Shown here: positions 8,900 through 18,059 of the stretch, piece by piece
How the letters are laid out: each line of letters begins with the position of its first letter
Position numbering within the stretch: position 1 is the stretch's first letter
Assembly: GCF_902833645.1 (NCBI RefSeq)
Contig: NZ_CADFGE010000004.1
Location: 248,001-312,000 of the forward strand
Origin: Paraburkholderia fungorum
GTDB lineage: Bacteria > Pseudomonadota > Gammaproteobacteria > Burkholderiales > Burkholderiaceae
Length of the DNA stretch: 64,000 nt
Reading direction: 5' to 3'
Translations under genes and position numbers: made by a program
Notes under the pieces: generated by a model
The model's input: only the letters and a program-made list of their open reading frames with translations
What the model was told of the DNA's origin: nothing
Database searches by the model: none

Positions 8900-10014
8900 T
8901 GCCCCGCACCGACATGCCGGATCTGTCCTGCGATCCGGTGCTGGCCCGCCTGCCCGACGATGCTTCCGTGCGCGAACTGATGCGCCCGTTCGCGCCATTG
9001 CTCGAGGACGCCGACGTGACCGAACTCGTGATCAACCGGCCGCAGCGCGTCCTGACCGAAAACTCGCGTGGCTGGCATGGTCACGATTTCCATGATCTCG
9101 ATTTCGACCGGCTGATGTCGTTCGCCGTGGCGGTTGCTACGCTGACGAGCCAGGAGATATCGGCCCAGCATCCGGTCCTGTCGGCGTTGCTGCCGGGCGA
9201 CGCACGTATCCAGATCGTGGTGCCGCCGGTTGTCTCGCCGCGCACGGTGTCGGTCACGATCCGCCGGCCGTCGTCGCACGAGAAGAGTCTCGATGCCTAT
9301 TGTGACGAAGGTCTGTTTGACGACACGGTATGGCATCGGCCGGACGGACTTGATTCGGCGTTGCCTGTACTGCGTGCAGAAGACCGCAGGCTCATCCAGT
9401 GTCTGGAAGAGCACAACTGGGGCACCTTTTTCGAGCGCGCGGTCACGGACCGGCTCAATGTCGTGGTCGTCGGCAACACGGGGTCGGGCAAGACCAGCTT
9501 CATGAAGACCCTGTGTCGCTCGATTCCGGCGACGGAGCGGATCGTGACGATCGAGGATGTCCGCGAGCTGTTTATCCGGCACATCGAGAACTGCGTTCAC
9601 CTGCTGTACAGCAAGGGTGGTCATGGACAGGCGCGCGTCACGCCGGCCGATCTCATCGCCAGCACCATGCGTATGCGCCCCGATCGCGTACTGCTCGCCG
9701 AGCTGCGCGGCGCTGAAGCCTACGATTTTCTGAAGCTGCTGACGACCGGGCATGCGGGGTCGATCACGAGCTATCACGCACCGAATGCCGCGGTGGCGAT
9801 CGAACGTTTCGCGCTGATGGCGAAAGAACATCCCGAGGCTGCGGCCTGGGACGATGCCGCGCTCAAGCGTCTGCTGTTTCTAACGATCGATGTCGTCGCG
9901 CACATGGAGGCGCAACCCGTATTCGATGTGGCAGGCGAACAGACCGGCAAACGCTGGCGCATGACCGAAGTCTGGTTCGATCCGGTGCGCAAGGCGCGCA
10001 CCGCGTTTGTATAG
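8896..10014 (+). CDS. virB11: VirB11-like hexameric ATPase
   Basis: The 372-residue traffic ATPase has the Walker A motif GNTGSGKT at residues 193-200, an Asp box region (IVTIEDVREL), a Walker B-like RMRPDRVLLAELRG and a His box (TGHAGSITSYHA). All are diagnostic for VirB11/GspE secretion ATPases. It acts at the cytoplasmic face of the T4SS to switch between pilus assembly and DNA transfer. It overlaps virB10 by four bases (ATGA). Confidence 0.95.
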   Translation: MMPRTDMPDLSCDPVLARLPDDASVRELMRPFAPLLEDADVTELVINRPQRVLTENSRGWHGHDFHDLDFDRLMSFAVAVATLTSQEISAQHPVLSALLPGDARIQIVVPPVVSPRTVSVTIRRPSSHEKSLDAYCDEGLFDDTVWHRPDGLDSALPVLRAEDRRLIQCLEEHNWGTFFERAVTDRLNVVVVGNTGSGKTSFMKTLCRSIPATERIVTIEDVRELFIRHIENCVHLLYSKGGHGQARVTPADLIASTMRMRPDRVLLAELRGAEAYDFLKLLTTGHAGSITSYHAPNAAVAIERFALMAKEHPEAAAWDDAALKRLLFLTIDVVAHMEAQPVFDVAGEQTGKRWRMTEVWFDPVRKARTAFV

Positions 10015-10023
10015 GGGATGGCC

Positions 10024-10398
10024 ATGACCGGATCATCCTCCCGTCTGCTTCAGCATGCCCGACCGGCGGCGGTGACGCTGGCCGTGCTGGCCTGTCTCGT
10101 TGGCGGACTGGCCGCGTCGCTCTGGCTCGCATCGTTCTTCCTGTACGCAAGCCTGCGGATCAACCCGTTGCACGCGGGCCTGTCCGGCTGGCTCGACGCG
10201 GCGTTGGCCTGGCGACACGGTCTGATGCCGAACGCCGGCCGCAAGCTCGCGGGTGCCGCGCTCTTTGGCGTGCTCCTGTCCTTCGGCGGGCCAGTGTTCG
10301 GTCTGCATGCGTTGTGGGAGCGCTCGGGCCGACGCCGTCTCTACGGCAGCGCGCGCTTTGCGAGCGAAGCGGAAATCGGCCGGGCGGGGCTGCTATGA
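10024..10398 (+). CDS. N-terminal membrane module of a split VirD4/TraG coupling protein
   Basis: The 124-residue protein has two hydrophobic helices (about residues 17-45 and 80-98), like the membrane anchor of VirD4/TraG coupling proteins, and ends in YGSARFASEAEIGRAGLL. In ordinary VirD4 that segment continues without interruption into the nucleotide-binding domain. Here the frame stops at TGA 10396-10398, and the next frame opens with an overlapping ATG (ATGA at 10395). ATG at 10024 is preferred because AGGGG lies six bases upstream. Either the coupling protein is made as two polypeptides, or a -1 shift joins them. Confidence 0.75.
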   Translation: MTGSSSRLLQHARPAAVTLAVLACLVGGLAASLWLASFFLYASLRINPLHAGLSGWLDAALAWRHGLMPNAGRKLAGAALFGVLLSFGGPVFGLHALWERSGRRRLYGSARFASEAEIGRAGLL

Positions 10399-12128
10399 CG
10401 GCGCCCGCCTACCTCGGTAGCCTGCCTTCGATTGTCGTGGGCGTATGGCGCGGACGCTATCTGCGCTTCGCTGGCCAGCAGTTTGTTTTGCTGGCGGCAC
10501 CTGCGCGTTCAGGCAAGGGCGTTGGAGTGGTGATCCCGAACCTGCTCAGTTTCCCGGATTCGGTCGTGGTGCTAGATGTGAAGCAGGAGAACTACGCTGT
10601 CACAGCGGGTTTCAGAAAAGCCTGTGGGCAGGATGTGTACCTGTTCAACCCGTTTGCCGAAGACGGTCGCACGCATCGGTACAACCCGCTATCGGCGATT
10701 TCGGATGGCCTGTTTCGCGTCGGCGACATCCTCGCGATCGGTTACGCGCTGTATCCGCCCGGTGGTCACGACGATTTCTGGAAAGACCAGGCGAGAAACC
10801 TCTTTCTGGGTATTGTGCTGCTGCTGTGCGAGTGGCGCGATGCCCGCCGGGCGGGTAAAGGTTCGTCGATTCCCAGCTATCCGGTCACGATGGGCGAGGT
10901 GTTGCGGCAGTCTTCGGGTAACGGTATGCCGGTCAAGACGTATCTTCAGCGCGCGCTGGTTCAGCATCGCAGTCTGCTCACAGGCCAATGCGTTGATGCG
11001 CTGAACCGCTTCCTGTCGAATGACGACAAGGTGCTCGCGAGCGTGCTGGCGACCTTCAATGCGCCGCTGACGATCTGGGCCAATCCCGTGGTCGATGCCG
11101 CGACGAGTGCCAACGACTTCGATCTACGCGACATGCGTCGCCGTCGCATGTCGGTCTATATCGGTGTGACACCTGATCACCTTTCGGAAGCGGCGCTGCT
11201 CGTGAACCTCGTGTTCTCGCAACTGATCAACCTCAATACCAAACAGTTGCCTGAAGCCGATCCCACGCTCCGGTTCCAGTGCCTGCTTCTGCTCGACGAG
11301 ATGACGGCGATCGGCAAGATCCACATTCTTGCCCGCGCCGTGGCCTACATGGCAGGCTACAACCTGCGCCTGCTGTCGATAGTGCAGTCGATCGCGCAGC
11401 TTGAATCGGTTTACGGACGGGCCGATGCCCGCACCTTCATCACGAACCACGCGATGCAGATTCTCTATGCGCCGCGCGAGCAGAAGGACGCGAACGATTA
11501 CTCGGAGATGCTCGGCACGCTGACCGACCAGTCGCGCAGCGTCAGCCGCTCAAACGCGATCTTCGGCGGCCGGGGCGGGTCGAGCGAGAGCGTGTCCGAG
11601 CAGCGCCGGCCGCTGCTGCTGCCGCAGGAGCTGAAGGAGCTGGGGCGCGAGAAGGAAATCATCGTGCTCGAAAACACCAAGCCGATCCTGGCCGACAAGA
11701 TCTGCTACTGGCGCGATCCCGAATATGCCGCGCGCGTGATGACCGCGCCCGCGGTGCCCGCGATGGACCTCGCGCACTTCAGCGCCGTGGTCGAACGCCG
11801 GCTGCGCGACCTGCATCCCGACGAGATTGATCCGGACGGCGTAGGGCTGATCAACCTGTCGCCCGAGTACCTCGAAGTGCTGCAGGCGTGGGACCCGCGC
11901 GATCTGCCGCCGAACCTGGCCGATATCAGCGAGGACGATGCCCGTGCCTATGTGGAGCGGCATTTCATGCTGATGGGCATGCCAGTGGAAAGAATTGCGC
12001 GGGCCACGCGCCGTCTTTCCATTGCTGACCTTGATGTGGCGGAGTTGGATTTTTCTGAACCCGTTCCGCTACCTGCAGTACGGCGAGCTTCTTCAAACGT
12101 CGTGCCGATCCAGGGAGCCCAGCGATGA
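10395..12128 (+). CDS. virD4: VirD4/TraG-type coupling ATPase, nucleotide-binding part (split gene)
   Basis: This 577-residue protein is the soluble part of a type IV coupling protein, which brings the relaxosome to the secretion channel. Walker A is APARSGKG at residues 35-42, with VVIPNLLS following. Walker B is LLLLDEMTA near residues 297-305, and the family segment RQSSGNGMPVKTYL lies between them. No membrane helix is present in this frame. That part is encoded in the preceding overlapping frame. Upstream in-frame codons back to 10314 are open but would read through the other gene. The stop overlaps the next gene (ATGA at 12125). Confidence 0.9.
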   Translation: MTAPAYLGSLPSIVVGVWRGRYLRFAGQQFVLLAAPARSGKGVGVVIPNLLSFPDSVVVLDVKQENYAVTAGFRKACGQDVYLFNPFAEDGRTHRYNPLSAISDGLFRVGDILAIGYALYPPGGHDDFWKDQARNLFLGIVLLLCEWRDARRAGKGSSIPSYPVTMGEVLRQSSGNGMPVKTYLQRALVQHRSLLTGQCVDALNRFLSNDDKVLASVLATFNAPLTIWANPVVDAATSANDFDLRDMRRRRMSVYIGVTPDHLSEAALLVNLVFSQLINLNTKQLPEADPTLRFQCLLLLDEMTAIGKIHILARAVAYMAGYNLRLLSIVQSIAQLESVYGRADARTFITNHAMQILYAPREQKDANDYSEMLGTLTDQSRSVSRSNAIFGGRGGSSESVSEQRRPLLLPQELKELGREKEIIVLENTKPILADKICYWRDPEYAARVMTAPAVPAMDLAHFSAVVERRLRDLHPDEIDPDGVGLINLSPEYLEVLQAWDPRDLPPNLADISEDDARAYVERHFMLMGMPVERIARATRRLSIADLDVAELDFSEPVPLPAVRRASSNVVPIQGAQR

Positions 12129-14023
12129 GCACTTCTTTTGTGAATGAGGCCGATCGTGCCCGCGCGGCCCTTGCCGTGATTCCTGCCGATGACTACGGAA
12201 CGTGGGTCGACATGGCATTCGCACTCAAGCAGGGATTCGGCGACGAGGGGTTCGAGATCTGGGATGCCTGGAGCCGCACGGCTGGTAACTACAACGAACG
12301 CGCAGCCCGTACCACCTGGCGTTCGGCGGACGCATCAGGTGGCAAGACACTGGCGACCTTGTTCTGGGTCGCGCGTCAGCATGGTTTCGATCTGAAGCGC
12401 TCGCATTACCCAGATCAGATGGCGACCGCGCTGATCCCCTCGCCCGAGGTGTTGGCGCAGCGCACACGAGACGAAGCGCAACGCCAGGCCCGGCATGTTG
12501 CGGTTGCGCGCGAGGCACAGGCGATCTGGGAATGGGCGCGGCCGGTGGGACCTCAGCATCCGTATCTGATGCGCAAGCGTCTCGACCCAGTCGAGTCCTT
12601 GCGTGAGCTGGATGCGCTGGAACTGCAAACGCTACTCGGCTATGCGCCCGCCAGCGAAGAACAGCGGTTGATCGGACGAGTCTTGATCGCTCCGGTCTGG
12701 ATTGGATCGATCTCGACGCTCGAGCTGATTGACGAATACGGACGGAAGTCGTCTCTGGCTGGTGGTGTGAAGAAGGGCGGGTACTGGATGGCGGCGCCGC
12801 TGCCGCTTCCGGGTGATCTGTCTACGCCGATTCTGGTCGGCGAGGGCATGGCTACGGTGCTGTCCGCGTCGCGCGCGACAGGCTGGTTTGCGGTCGCGGC
12901 GCTGTCGAGCGGAAATCTCGCTCTGGTTTCCGCCACGCTGCGCGAGCGATATCCCGAGGGCGACCTGATCGTACTCGGTGAAATCGGCCGTGGCGAGGGA
13001 GACGCCCGGCGGGCATCGGAAGGTGCGACGGCGCACCTGGTCTGGCCGACCTTTGCTGAGAGCGTGCGTATCGACGGGAAGGTGCCCAACGATTTCAGCG
13101 ACATGGTCGTGCTGTCGGGGTTCGAGGCAGTGGGGCTGTATCTGCGTGACGCGGCGTTTCGAGCTGCCGTCAGAGTGGACGGACTGCCGGAGCCAGATGG
13201 GCTGATGACGTCCGGTCTGGCTGTAGTTGAAGTGGACGAACGGAGGGAGGGTGCAGAAATGGGCAACGTCAAGGAAAAACTGGTGGGTGATGGCGAAGGG
13301 GGCGAAGGCCGTCCGCGTCGCCGGTCATCGAAGCGCGGCGTACCGCAGCGGGGATCGGAGGCTGCTCCCGCATCGTCGGCTTCATCCGAGCCTGATCCTG
13401 ATGCTGCAGCAGCGCCGTCATCGGCTGCCCCTGCTTCCGTGTCGTCCTCTGCGACACCGACCGCCGCCGATCCGCCGCGGTTCGCGCCCACGCGCCCGCC
13501 GGTGGGCGAGCCACTGTTTGGGCTCGACGATGTGCCGCACGAGATCAAGGCACTGGCTGAACACCGGTTTGGTTCGCCGCTCAGGATGGGCGTTCCGCGC
13601 GAGAACGGCGGACCGTATCGCGGTGAGGTGCTGAACACCGAACATTACCTGATTCAGTCGGTCGCCACGCACAGCGTGGTGTTCCACCGAAAGGATCAGA
13701 TGACGTTCGTCTCCGAGCGCCTGAAATGGATGGACGAGAACGCGCGATTGAACGGCTCAGAGTTGCAGGTGGGCTACGAAGGCGAGCGACCGAAGGTCTA
13801 TCCGTGGGATCGCGCGCGCGACCTGCTTGAGCGTACGGTCGCATCGCTGAAGAAGTCGGCGCAGGAGCTGAATTACAGCCCGAATGTCGAGGTGATGCTT
13901 GACCAGATGCAGGCGAGATCGTGGGCGCGTGTTCGGGAAGCGCGGGCGGCCGCCGTGGAGAAGTCGAAAGAGCAGGCTGCGTCGCGCGAGGTCGACGGGG
14001 CGGGCACGGACCCCGATCGCTAG
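12125..14023 (+). CDS. PriCT-2/Toprim plasmid-type primase-like protein with C-terminal KfrB-like domain
   Basis: The 632-residue protein begins with a PriCT-2-type domain (YGTWVDMAFALKQ ... FWVARQHGF, residues 20-95). A Toprim-like region follows, with the acidic motif VGEGMATVLSA near residue 240. A Ser/Ala/Pro-rich linker (about 390-455) leads to a C-terminal domain with YRGEVLNTEHYLIQS, which resembles KfrB domains of conjugative proteins. Such proteins prime complementary-strand synthesis in the recipient or act on transferred DNA. The family assignment is from memory of the motifs. Zinc-finger cysteines and the DnaG core are not evident, so primase activity is unproven. Confidence 0.7.
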   Translation: MSTSFVNEADRARAALAVIPADDYGTWVDMAFALKQGFGDEGFEIWDAWSRTAGNYNERAARTTWRSADASGGKTLATLFWVARQHGFDLKRSHYPDQMATALIPSPEVLAQRTRDEAQRQARHVAVAREAQAIWEWARPVGPQHPYLMRKRLDPVESLRELDALELQTLLGYAPASEEQRLIGRVLIAPVWIGSISTLELIDEYGRKSSLAGGVKKGGYWMAAPLPLPGDLSTPILVGEGMATVLSASRATGWFAVAALSSGNLALVSATLRERYPEGDLIVLGEIGRGEGDARRASEGATAHLVWPTFAESVRIDGKVPNDFSDMVVLSGFEAVGLYLRDAAFRAAVRVDGLPEPDGLMTSGLAVVEVDERREGAEMGNVKEKLVGDGEGGEGRPRRRSSKRGVPQRGSEAAPASSASSEPDPDAAAAPSSAAPASVSSSATPTAADPPRFAPTRPPVGEPLFGLDDVPHEIKALAEHRFGSPLRMGVPRENGGPYRGEVLNTEHYLIQSVATHSVVFHRKDQMTFVSERLKWMDENARLNGSELQVGYEGERPKVYPWDRARDLLERTVASLKKSAQELNYSPNVEVMLDQMQARSWARVREARAAAVEKSKEQAASREVDGAGTDPDR

Positions 14024-14079
14024 CGCGTAGCGATCACAGTACAAACAGATAACCGTTTTGAATGGCATGAGGTGACGAC

Positions 14080-15624
14080 ATGGCGCAGACAGCTTCAGAT
14101 CAGGATGCCGATCCGGTCATCAATGTGATCGAACAGGACGTGCCCGGCGGCAGCGACGGGGCAACGCCAGCGAGCGGCCGTGCCGAGGCGATTGATGCGT
14201 CTGCAATGGGTGCCGTATCGGCGCGGCGCCGACGCGAGTTCGACGCTGCCCGCGCCCGGCTACGCGATCAGGCGATCCGGGAAGATGCCGGTGTGTTTCG
14301 GCAGGCCGGCGCGCGCGCGGCGACCGACGCACCGGCTGACGCCGATCGGGTTCGTGCGCCGCTCGACGAGGCGCCTGAGCGGGTGCGCAAGCGTTATCTC
14401 CGCGCGGGCAATCAATATTTTCTGAAGGATGCGCCGTATCAGCTTGCATTCGAGGATATCGGTCCGTACCTCGTGACCGAACATAACCGGCCTGACGTGG
14501 TCGAATCGATGGTCGACATGGTGCACGCCAAGGCGTGGCGGCGTATCCGCGTGTCGGGCCATGAGGCTTTCCGCAGTGAGGTGTGGCTGCAGGGCACGCT
14601 GCTCGGAATCGAGGTGAGCGGCTATCAGCCGAAGGCAGCGGATCTGGCGAGACTGGCGGAGGCTCGGCAGGCGCGTATGGATAACCGCGTCGAAGTGGTG
14701 CCGGATGCGATGCCGGCCACCGCAGCAGGAGGAGTAAATACCCGCGGACAGGTGGATGAGCGTCGAGCGGCACCACCTTCTCCGTCATCGATACCACCGG
14801 CCGCGGCGCCGGTTGCGGATATGTTTCCTGCTGCACCTGGGCGCGATGAGCGCGGACCTTCGCCTGGTGCTACGGACAATACGTCGGCCTCGACAGACGA
14901 AACCGATACACCGCGCCGGTATGCGGGCGAGTTGCGTGAGCATGGCGGCGCACCGTATCAGCACAATCCGGCACGCAGTGACTCGTACTACGTGGTATTC
15001 CGCGATGGGGCGGCCATCGATCACGTCGTATGGGGTGTCGATCTTGAGCGCGCGATGCGCGAGTCGGGTGCCCAGATCGGACAGCCCGTGACGCTCGAAA
15101 ACCTCGGCAGACGTCTGGTGACGGTCAGGGTTCCCATTCTGGATGGCGAAGGCGTGGTGATGGGCGAAGAAGAGAAGGATGTTTATCGCCATAGCTGGCA
15201 GGTCGATGTTGTGCCACGTAATCGCGAAGCTGCGCTGTCCACGCCGCAGCCTGCGCGTCCCGATCCTGATAGCGCGCTCCCCGTGGATCGGTCTGTCCCG
15301 CCCGCCGTGGAGCATGCGCTGCAGCGTCGCCGCAGTACCCCGTCTAAACCGGTTCCGGACGGCGAGCAGGTGATGCACCTGGCTGTCCTGACGGCCGCCA
15401 TGCGTGAGCAGGGCTTCAGCGAGCGATCCATCTCGCGCGTGCAGCAGCGTGCCGCACGCATGCTGGACTCCTTTGGGAAAGAGGGGATTCCGGTTCCGGT
15501 GCCGAAGGTCTTCGATCCGAAGGCGCCTTCTGGCCGGGATCGTCGGGCGCGTGCGGTTCCAGAACGTTCTCCGACGCGCGAGATTGATCGGACACCGGCC
15601 GAGCCGTCGATGCCGTCGCGCTAG
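14080..15624 (+). CDS. LPD7-domain mobilisation accessory protein
   Basis: The 514-residue protein contains an LPD7-like domain at about residues 100-200 (RVRKRYLRAGNQYFLKD ... GPYLVTEHNRPDVVESMVDMV). This module is often fused to the C-terminus of plasmid relaxases. A second, KfrB-like domain at about 285-390 (PYQHNPARSDSYYVVFRDG; VVWGVDLERAMRESG) resembles the C-terminal domain of the preceding gene. The rest is low-complexity Ala/Pro/Asp-rich linker. It sits between the primase-like gene and the relaxase pair and probably acts in the relaxosome or on the transferred strand. Confidence 0.65.
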   Translation: MAQTASDQDADPVINVIEQDVPGGSDGATPASGRAEAIDASAMGAVSARRRREFDAARARLRDQAIREDAGVFRQAGARAATDAPADADRVRAPLDEAPERVRKRYLRAGNQYFLKDAPYQLAFEDIGPYLVTEHNRPDVVESMVDMVHAKAWRRIRVSGHEAFRSEVWLQGTLLGIEVSGYQPKAADLARLAEARQARMDNRVEVVPDAMPATAAGGVNTRGQVDERRAAPPSPSSIPPAAAPVADMFPAAPGRDERGPSPGATDNTSASTDETDTPRRYAGELREHGGAPYQHNPARSDSYYVVFRDGAAIDHVVWGVDLERAMRESGAQIGQPVTLENLGRRLVTVRVPILDGEGVVMGEEEKDVYRHSWQVDVVPRNREAALSTPQPARPDPDSALPVDRSVPPAVEHALQRRRSTPSKPVPDGEQVMHLAVLTAAMREQGFSERSISRVQQRAARMLDSFGKEGIPVPVPKVFDPKAPSGRDRRARAVPERSPTREIDRTPAEPSMPSR

Positions 15625-15632
15625 GACAAGTC

Positions 15633-16172
15633 ATGAGAATCCGCGAGCGGCTGTGTGTGGAACTCGGTGTGGCCCGGCCATGCTGGGACGCATGGTGCAC
15701 GCGTCGCGGCGTGAGTGCAGGCGAAGGTGTGCGGCAACTGATTGCGGCAGCGCTCGACGCGGAGGCGGGTGGTCCGATGGACAGACTTGAATCCGGCCTG
15801 GCCCGGCCGGTCGTGGGCGAGACGCGTGGACGAATCGAAATCAGGCTGACGCTCGCAGAGCTGGAGGCTATCGGGCTGCGCGCGGTAGCGATGGGCATGA
15901 GCAGTAACCGTTGGATCGTCGCCGGGGTTCGCGCGCAATTGATGCACGAACCGCAGCTAGGCGAATACGAACTGCGCATGCTGTCGGCTTCGAACCAGCA
16001 GCTTGCCGTGATCAGCCGGTCGCTGGCCCAGCTTGTGCGCGGTGGTGTGGACGGCGTGGGGGGAGATCGATCCGAATCATTCTCGCCTGGAGACATACGG
16101 GACCAGATCGACGTGCACCTGCGTACCGTCGCGGCGGTGCTGCGTGTAAACCTTGACCGCTGGAGTCGCTGA
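15633..16172 (+). CDS. MobC-like relaxosome accessory protein
   Basis: The 179-residue protein has a central RIEIRLTLAELEAIGLRAVAMGMSS-type segment, a ribbon-helix-helix-like fold found in MobC/TraJ relaxosome proteins, and a C-terminal helix (DQIDVHLRTVAAVLRVNL). It starts eight bases after the upstream stop and ends directly before the relaxase start, the normal arrangement for a nic-binding accessory factor and its relaxase. It should bind the inverted repeat next to nic and recruit the relaxase. Confidence 0.75.
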   Translation: MRIRERLCVELGVARPCWDAWCTRRGVSAGEGVRQLIAAALDAEAGGPMDRLESGLARPVVGETRGRIEIRLTLAELEAIGLRAVAMGMSSNRWIVAGVRAQLMHEPQLGEYELRMLSASNQQLAVISRSLAQLVRGGVDGVGGDRSESFSPGDIRDQIDVHLRTVAAVLRVNLDRWSR

Positions 16173-16173
16173 C

Positions 16174-17187
16174 ATGCCTTACCCGAAAATCTATATCGAT
16201 GCGATGCTCCTGAACTGGGGCGACCGCCTGTTCCAGGAGCCACTGCGACATGCACGGGCCGCAAGGCTCTCGCGGGTAGAGATCCGCGATGATGCGGCGC
16301 GCATGCGCGACCAGATCCGGCGGACGCTCAAACGCACGCCCGAGGTGATGGTCAAGATCACCAACAAGGCGGCCAGCGCACAGGGTATGGGCGCGGTGCG
16401 CCGGCATCTGCGTTATATCTCGCGCAACGGTCGGGTTGAACTCGAAGACCAGAACGGCGACCGGACAACCGGTGTCGATGCATTGCGCGATCTCATGAAG
16501 ACCTGGCAGCTTGGTGGATGGGGTATGCCCGAGACGAGTAACCGTCGCGAGGTCTTCAATATCCTGCTGTCGATGCCACCGGGCACGGACCGGCAGGCCG
16601 TGCGGGCTGCGGCGCGCGACTTCGCTGCGCTCGAGTTTGGTGACGGACGGGCGTATGTCTTTGCGGCGCACGATGACGAAGAGCATCCCCATGTGCATCT
16701 GAGCGTGCAGGTACGCGGGCCGGATGGCCGCCGCCTGAATCCACGCCACGATGATCTGCAGCGCTGGCGAGAGCGCTTCGCGGAGCAGCTTCGCGAACAC
16801 GGCGTCGAGGCGAATGCTACATCCCGGCGCACACGTGGCGTCACGCAGCGTTATCCAAAACCGGCTGTGGTTCATATGATGGCGCGCGGCGCACGGCCTG
16901 TGAACTGGCGACCAATCCCAACTGACGCTCAGCGCAAAACCGGGTGGGCCACGCATGGCGGTGTGTTTGCCGCATGGCGCGAGGTGGCCTGGGCGCTGGC
17001 GGGATCGCGCGACAAACAGGATCGCGCAATGGCGGTCGAAATGGCTTACTTCGTCGGGGGCATGCCGGTGCAGCGGGATCGGCCGACAACTGGACGCAGG
17101 CAGGAACCCGCGCGTGCGCAGCTGGATCAACGGCGTCCAGAGGCTGAAGATCGATCCGGCGACGTCGGGCCGAATGTAGAACGTTGA
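16174..17187 (+). CDS. MOBP-type relaxase
   Basis: The 337-residue nickase-like protein has the metal-binding histidine motif HPHVHLSV at about residues 171-178 (three His in HxxxHxH spacing as EEHPHVHLSV), the conserved VRAAARDFA and a YISRNG segment. These mark it as a VirD2/TraI-like MOBP relaxase that nicks one strand at oriT and stays bound to the 5' end. It is short for the family and lacks a large C-terminal accessory domain. The LPD7 protein two genes upstream may supply it separately. ATG at 16174 follows the MobC stop by one base. An upstream ATG at 16153 would overlap mobC. Confidence 0.88.
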   Translation: MPYPKIYIDAMLLNWGDRLFQEPLRHARAARLSRVEIRDDAARMRDQIRRTLKRTPEVMVKITNKAASAQGMGAVRRHLRYISRNGRVELEDQNGDRTTGVDALRDLMKTWQLGGWGMPETSNRREVFNILLSMPPGTDRQAVRAAARDFAALEFGDGRAYVFAAHDDEEHPHVHLSVQVRGPDGRRLNPRHDDLQRWRERFAEQLREHGVEANATSRRTRGVTQRYPKPAVVHMMARGARPVNWRPIPTDAQRKTGWATHGGVFAAWREVAWALAGSRDKQDRAMAVEMAYFVGGMPVQRDRPTTGRRQEPARAQLDQRRPEAEDRSGDVGPNVER

Positions 17188-17202
17188 TGCCGGGAGGTTG
17201 TC

Positions 17203-17994
17203 GTGGCTATGCCCATCGTGCCGTGGATCGGCGGGAAACGTCGCCTCGCGGATGTGCTGATTCCGCGCTTTCCTCCGCATTCCTGCTACGTTGAAATCTT
17301 TGCCGGCGCGGCGGCGCTGTTCTTCATGCGCCCGCCCGCAGAGGTCGAAGTCCTGAATGACGTGAACGATGACCTGGTCAATTTATACAGGGTGGTGCAA
17401 CACCATCCCGAAGAATTTATTCGTCAATTTAAATGGGCCTTGAGCAGCCGGCAGGTATTCAAATGGCTGAACGATACGCGGCCGGAGACGTTGACCGACA
17501 TCCAACGTGCGGCGCGCTTTTATTATTTGCAGCAGAACTGTTTCGGCGGCCGGGTGGAAGGGCGCACGTTCGGCACGGCGACGACATCACCGCCCGGGCT
17601 GAACCTGCTGCGTCTGGAAGAAGCTCTCTCGGCCGCACATCTGCGACTCTCCGGTGCCTACATCGAGAAGCTCGACTGGCAGGAATGCATCCGCCGATAC
17701 GACCGGTCGCATACGTTTTTCTTTGCTGATCCGCCATACTGGCAGACGGAAGGCTATGGTGTGCCATTCGGTTTTGAACAATACGAGCAGTTGGCTGTAG
17801 CAATGCGAGGGCTCAGGGGGCGAGCTATCGTGACGCTGAACGATCACCCGGATATCCGTGCGTTATTCGCCGGGTTTGAGATGGAGCGGGTCGAAATTCA
17901 GTACACGGTGGGTGGTGCGGAAAACATCGCACAGCGCGGTGAGTTGATCATTTATAGCTGGGATCGCAAGAGCGATCCCGTGGGGCTATTTTGA
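17203..17994 (+). CDS. D12-class N6-adenine DNA methyltransferase (Dam-like, orphan)
   Basis: The 263-residue protein has motif I-like PWIGGKRRLADVL at the N-terminus, the segment EIFAGAAALFF and the catalytic DPPY motif at residues 176-179. This is the order typical of Dam/MethyltransfD12 enzymes that methylate adenine in DNA. No restriction endonuclease gene is adjacent, so it is an orphan, probably used for protection from host restriction or for regulation. GTG at 17203 lies six bases after GGGAGG and was preferred to ATG at 17209. Confidence 0.9.
   Translation: MAMPIVPWIGGKRRLADVLIPRFPPHSCYVEIFAGAAALFFMRPPAEVEVLNDVNDDLVNLYRVVQHHPEEFIRQFKWALSSRQVFKWLNDTRPETLTDIQRAARFYYLQQNCFGGRVEGRTFGTATTSPPGLNLLRLEEALSAAHLRLSGAYIEKLDWQECIRRYDRSHTFFFADPPYWQTEGYGVPFGFEQYEQLAVAMRGLRGRAIVTLNDHPDIRALFAGFEMERVEIQYTVGGAENIAQRGELIIYSWDRKSDPVGLF
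17960..17979 (+). terminator. Hairpin inside the 3' end of the methyltransferase gene
   Basis: GGGATCGC (17960-17967) and GCGATCCC (17972-17979) form a perfect 8-bp stem with a four-base AAGA loop. The stem lies within the last codons of the methyltransferase and is followed by GTGGGGCTATTTT. It may act as an intrinsic terminator for the long transfer operon, although the T-tract is short and interrupted. Confidence 0.35.
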
Positions 17995-18059
17995 CGAAAT
18001 TCAGGCGTGATGAGGGAACCCGATTCTCTATCGCACAATGCAGATCACGTCGAGATCGT

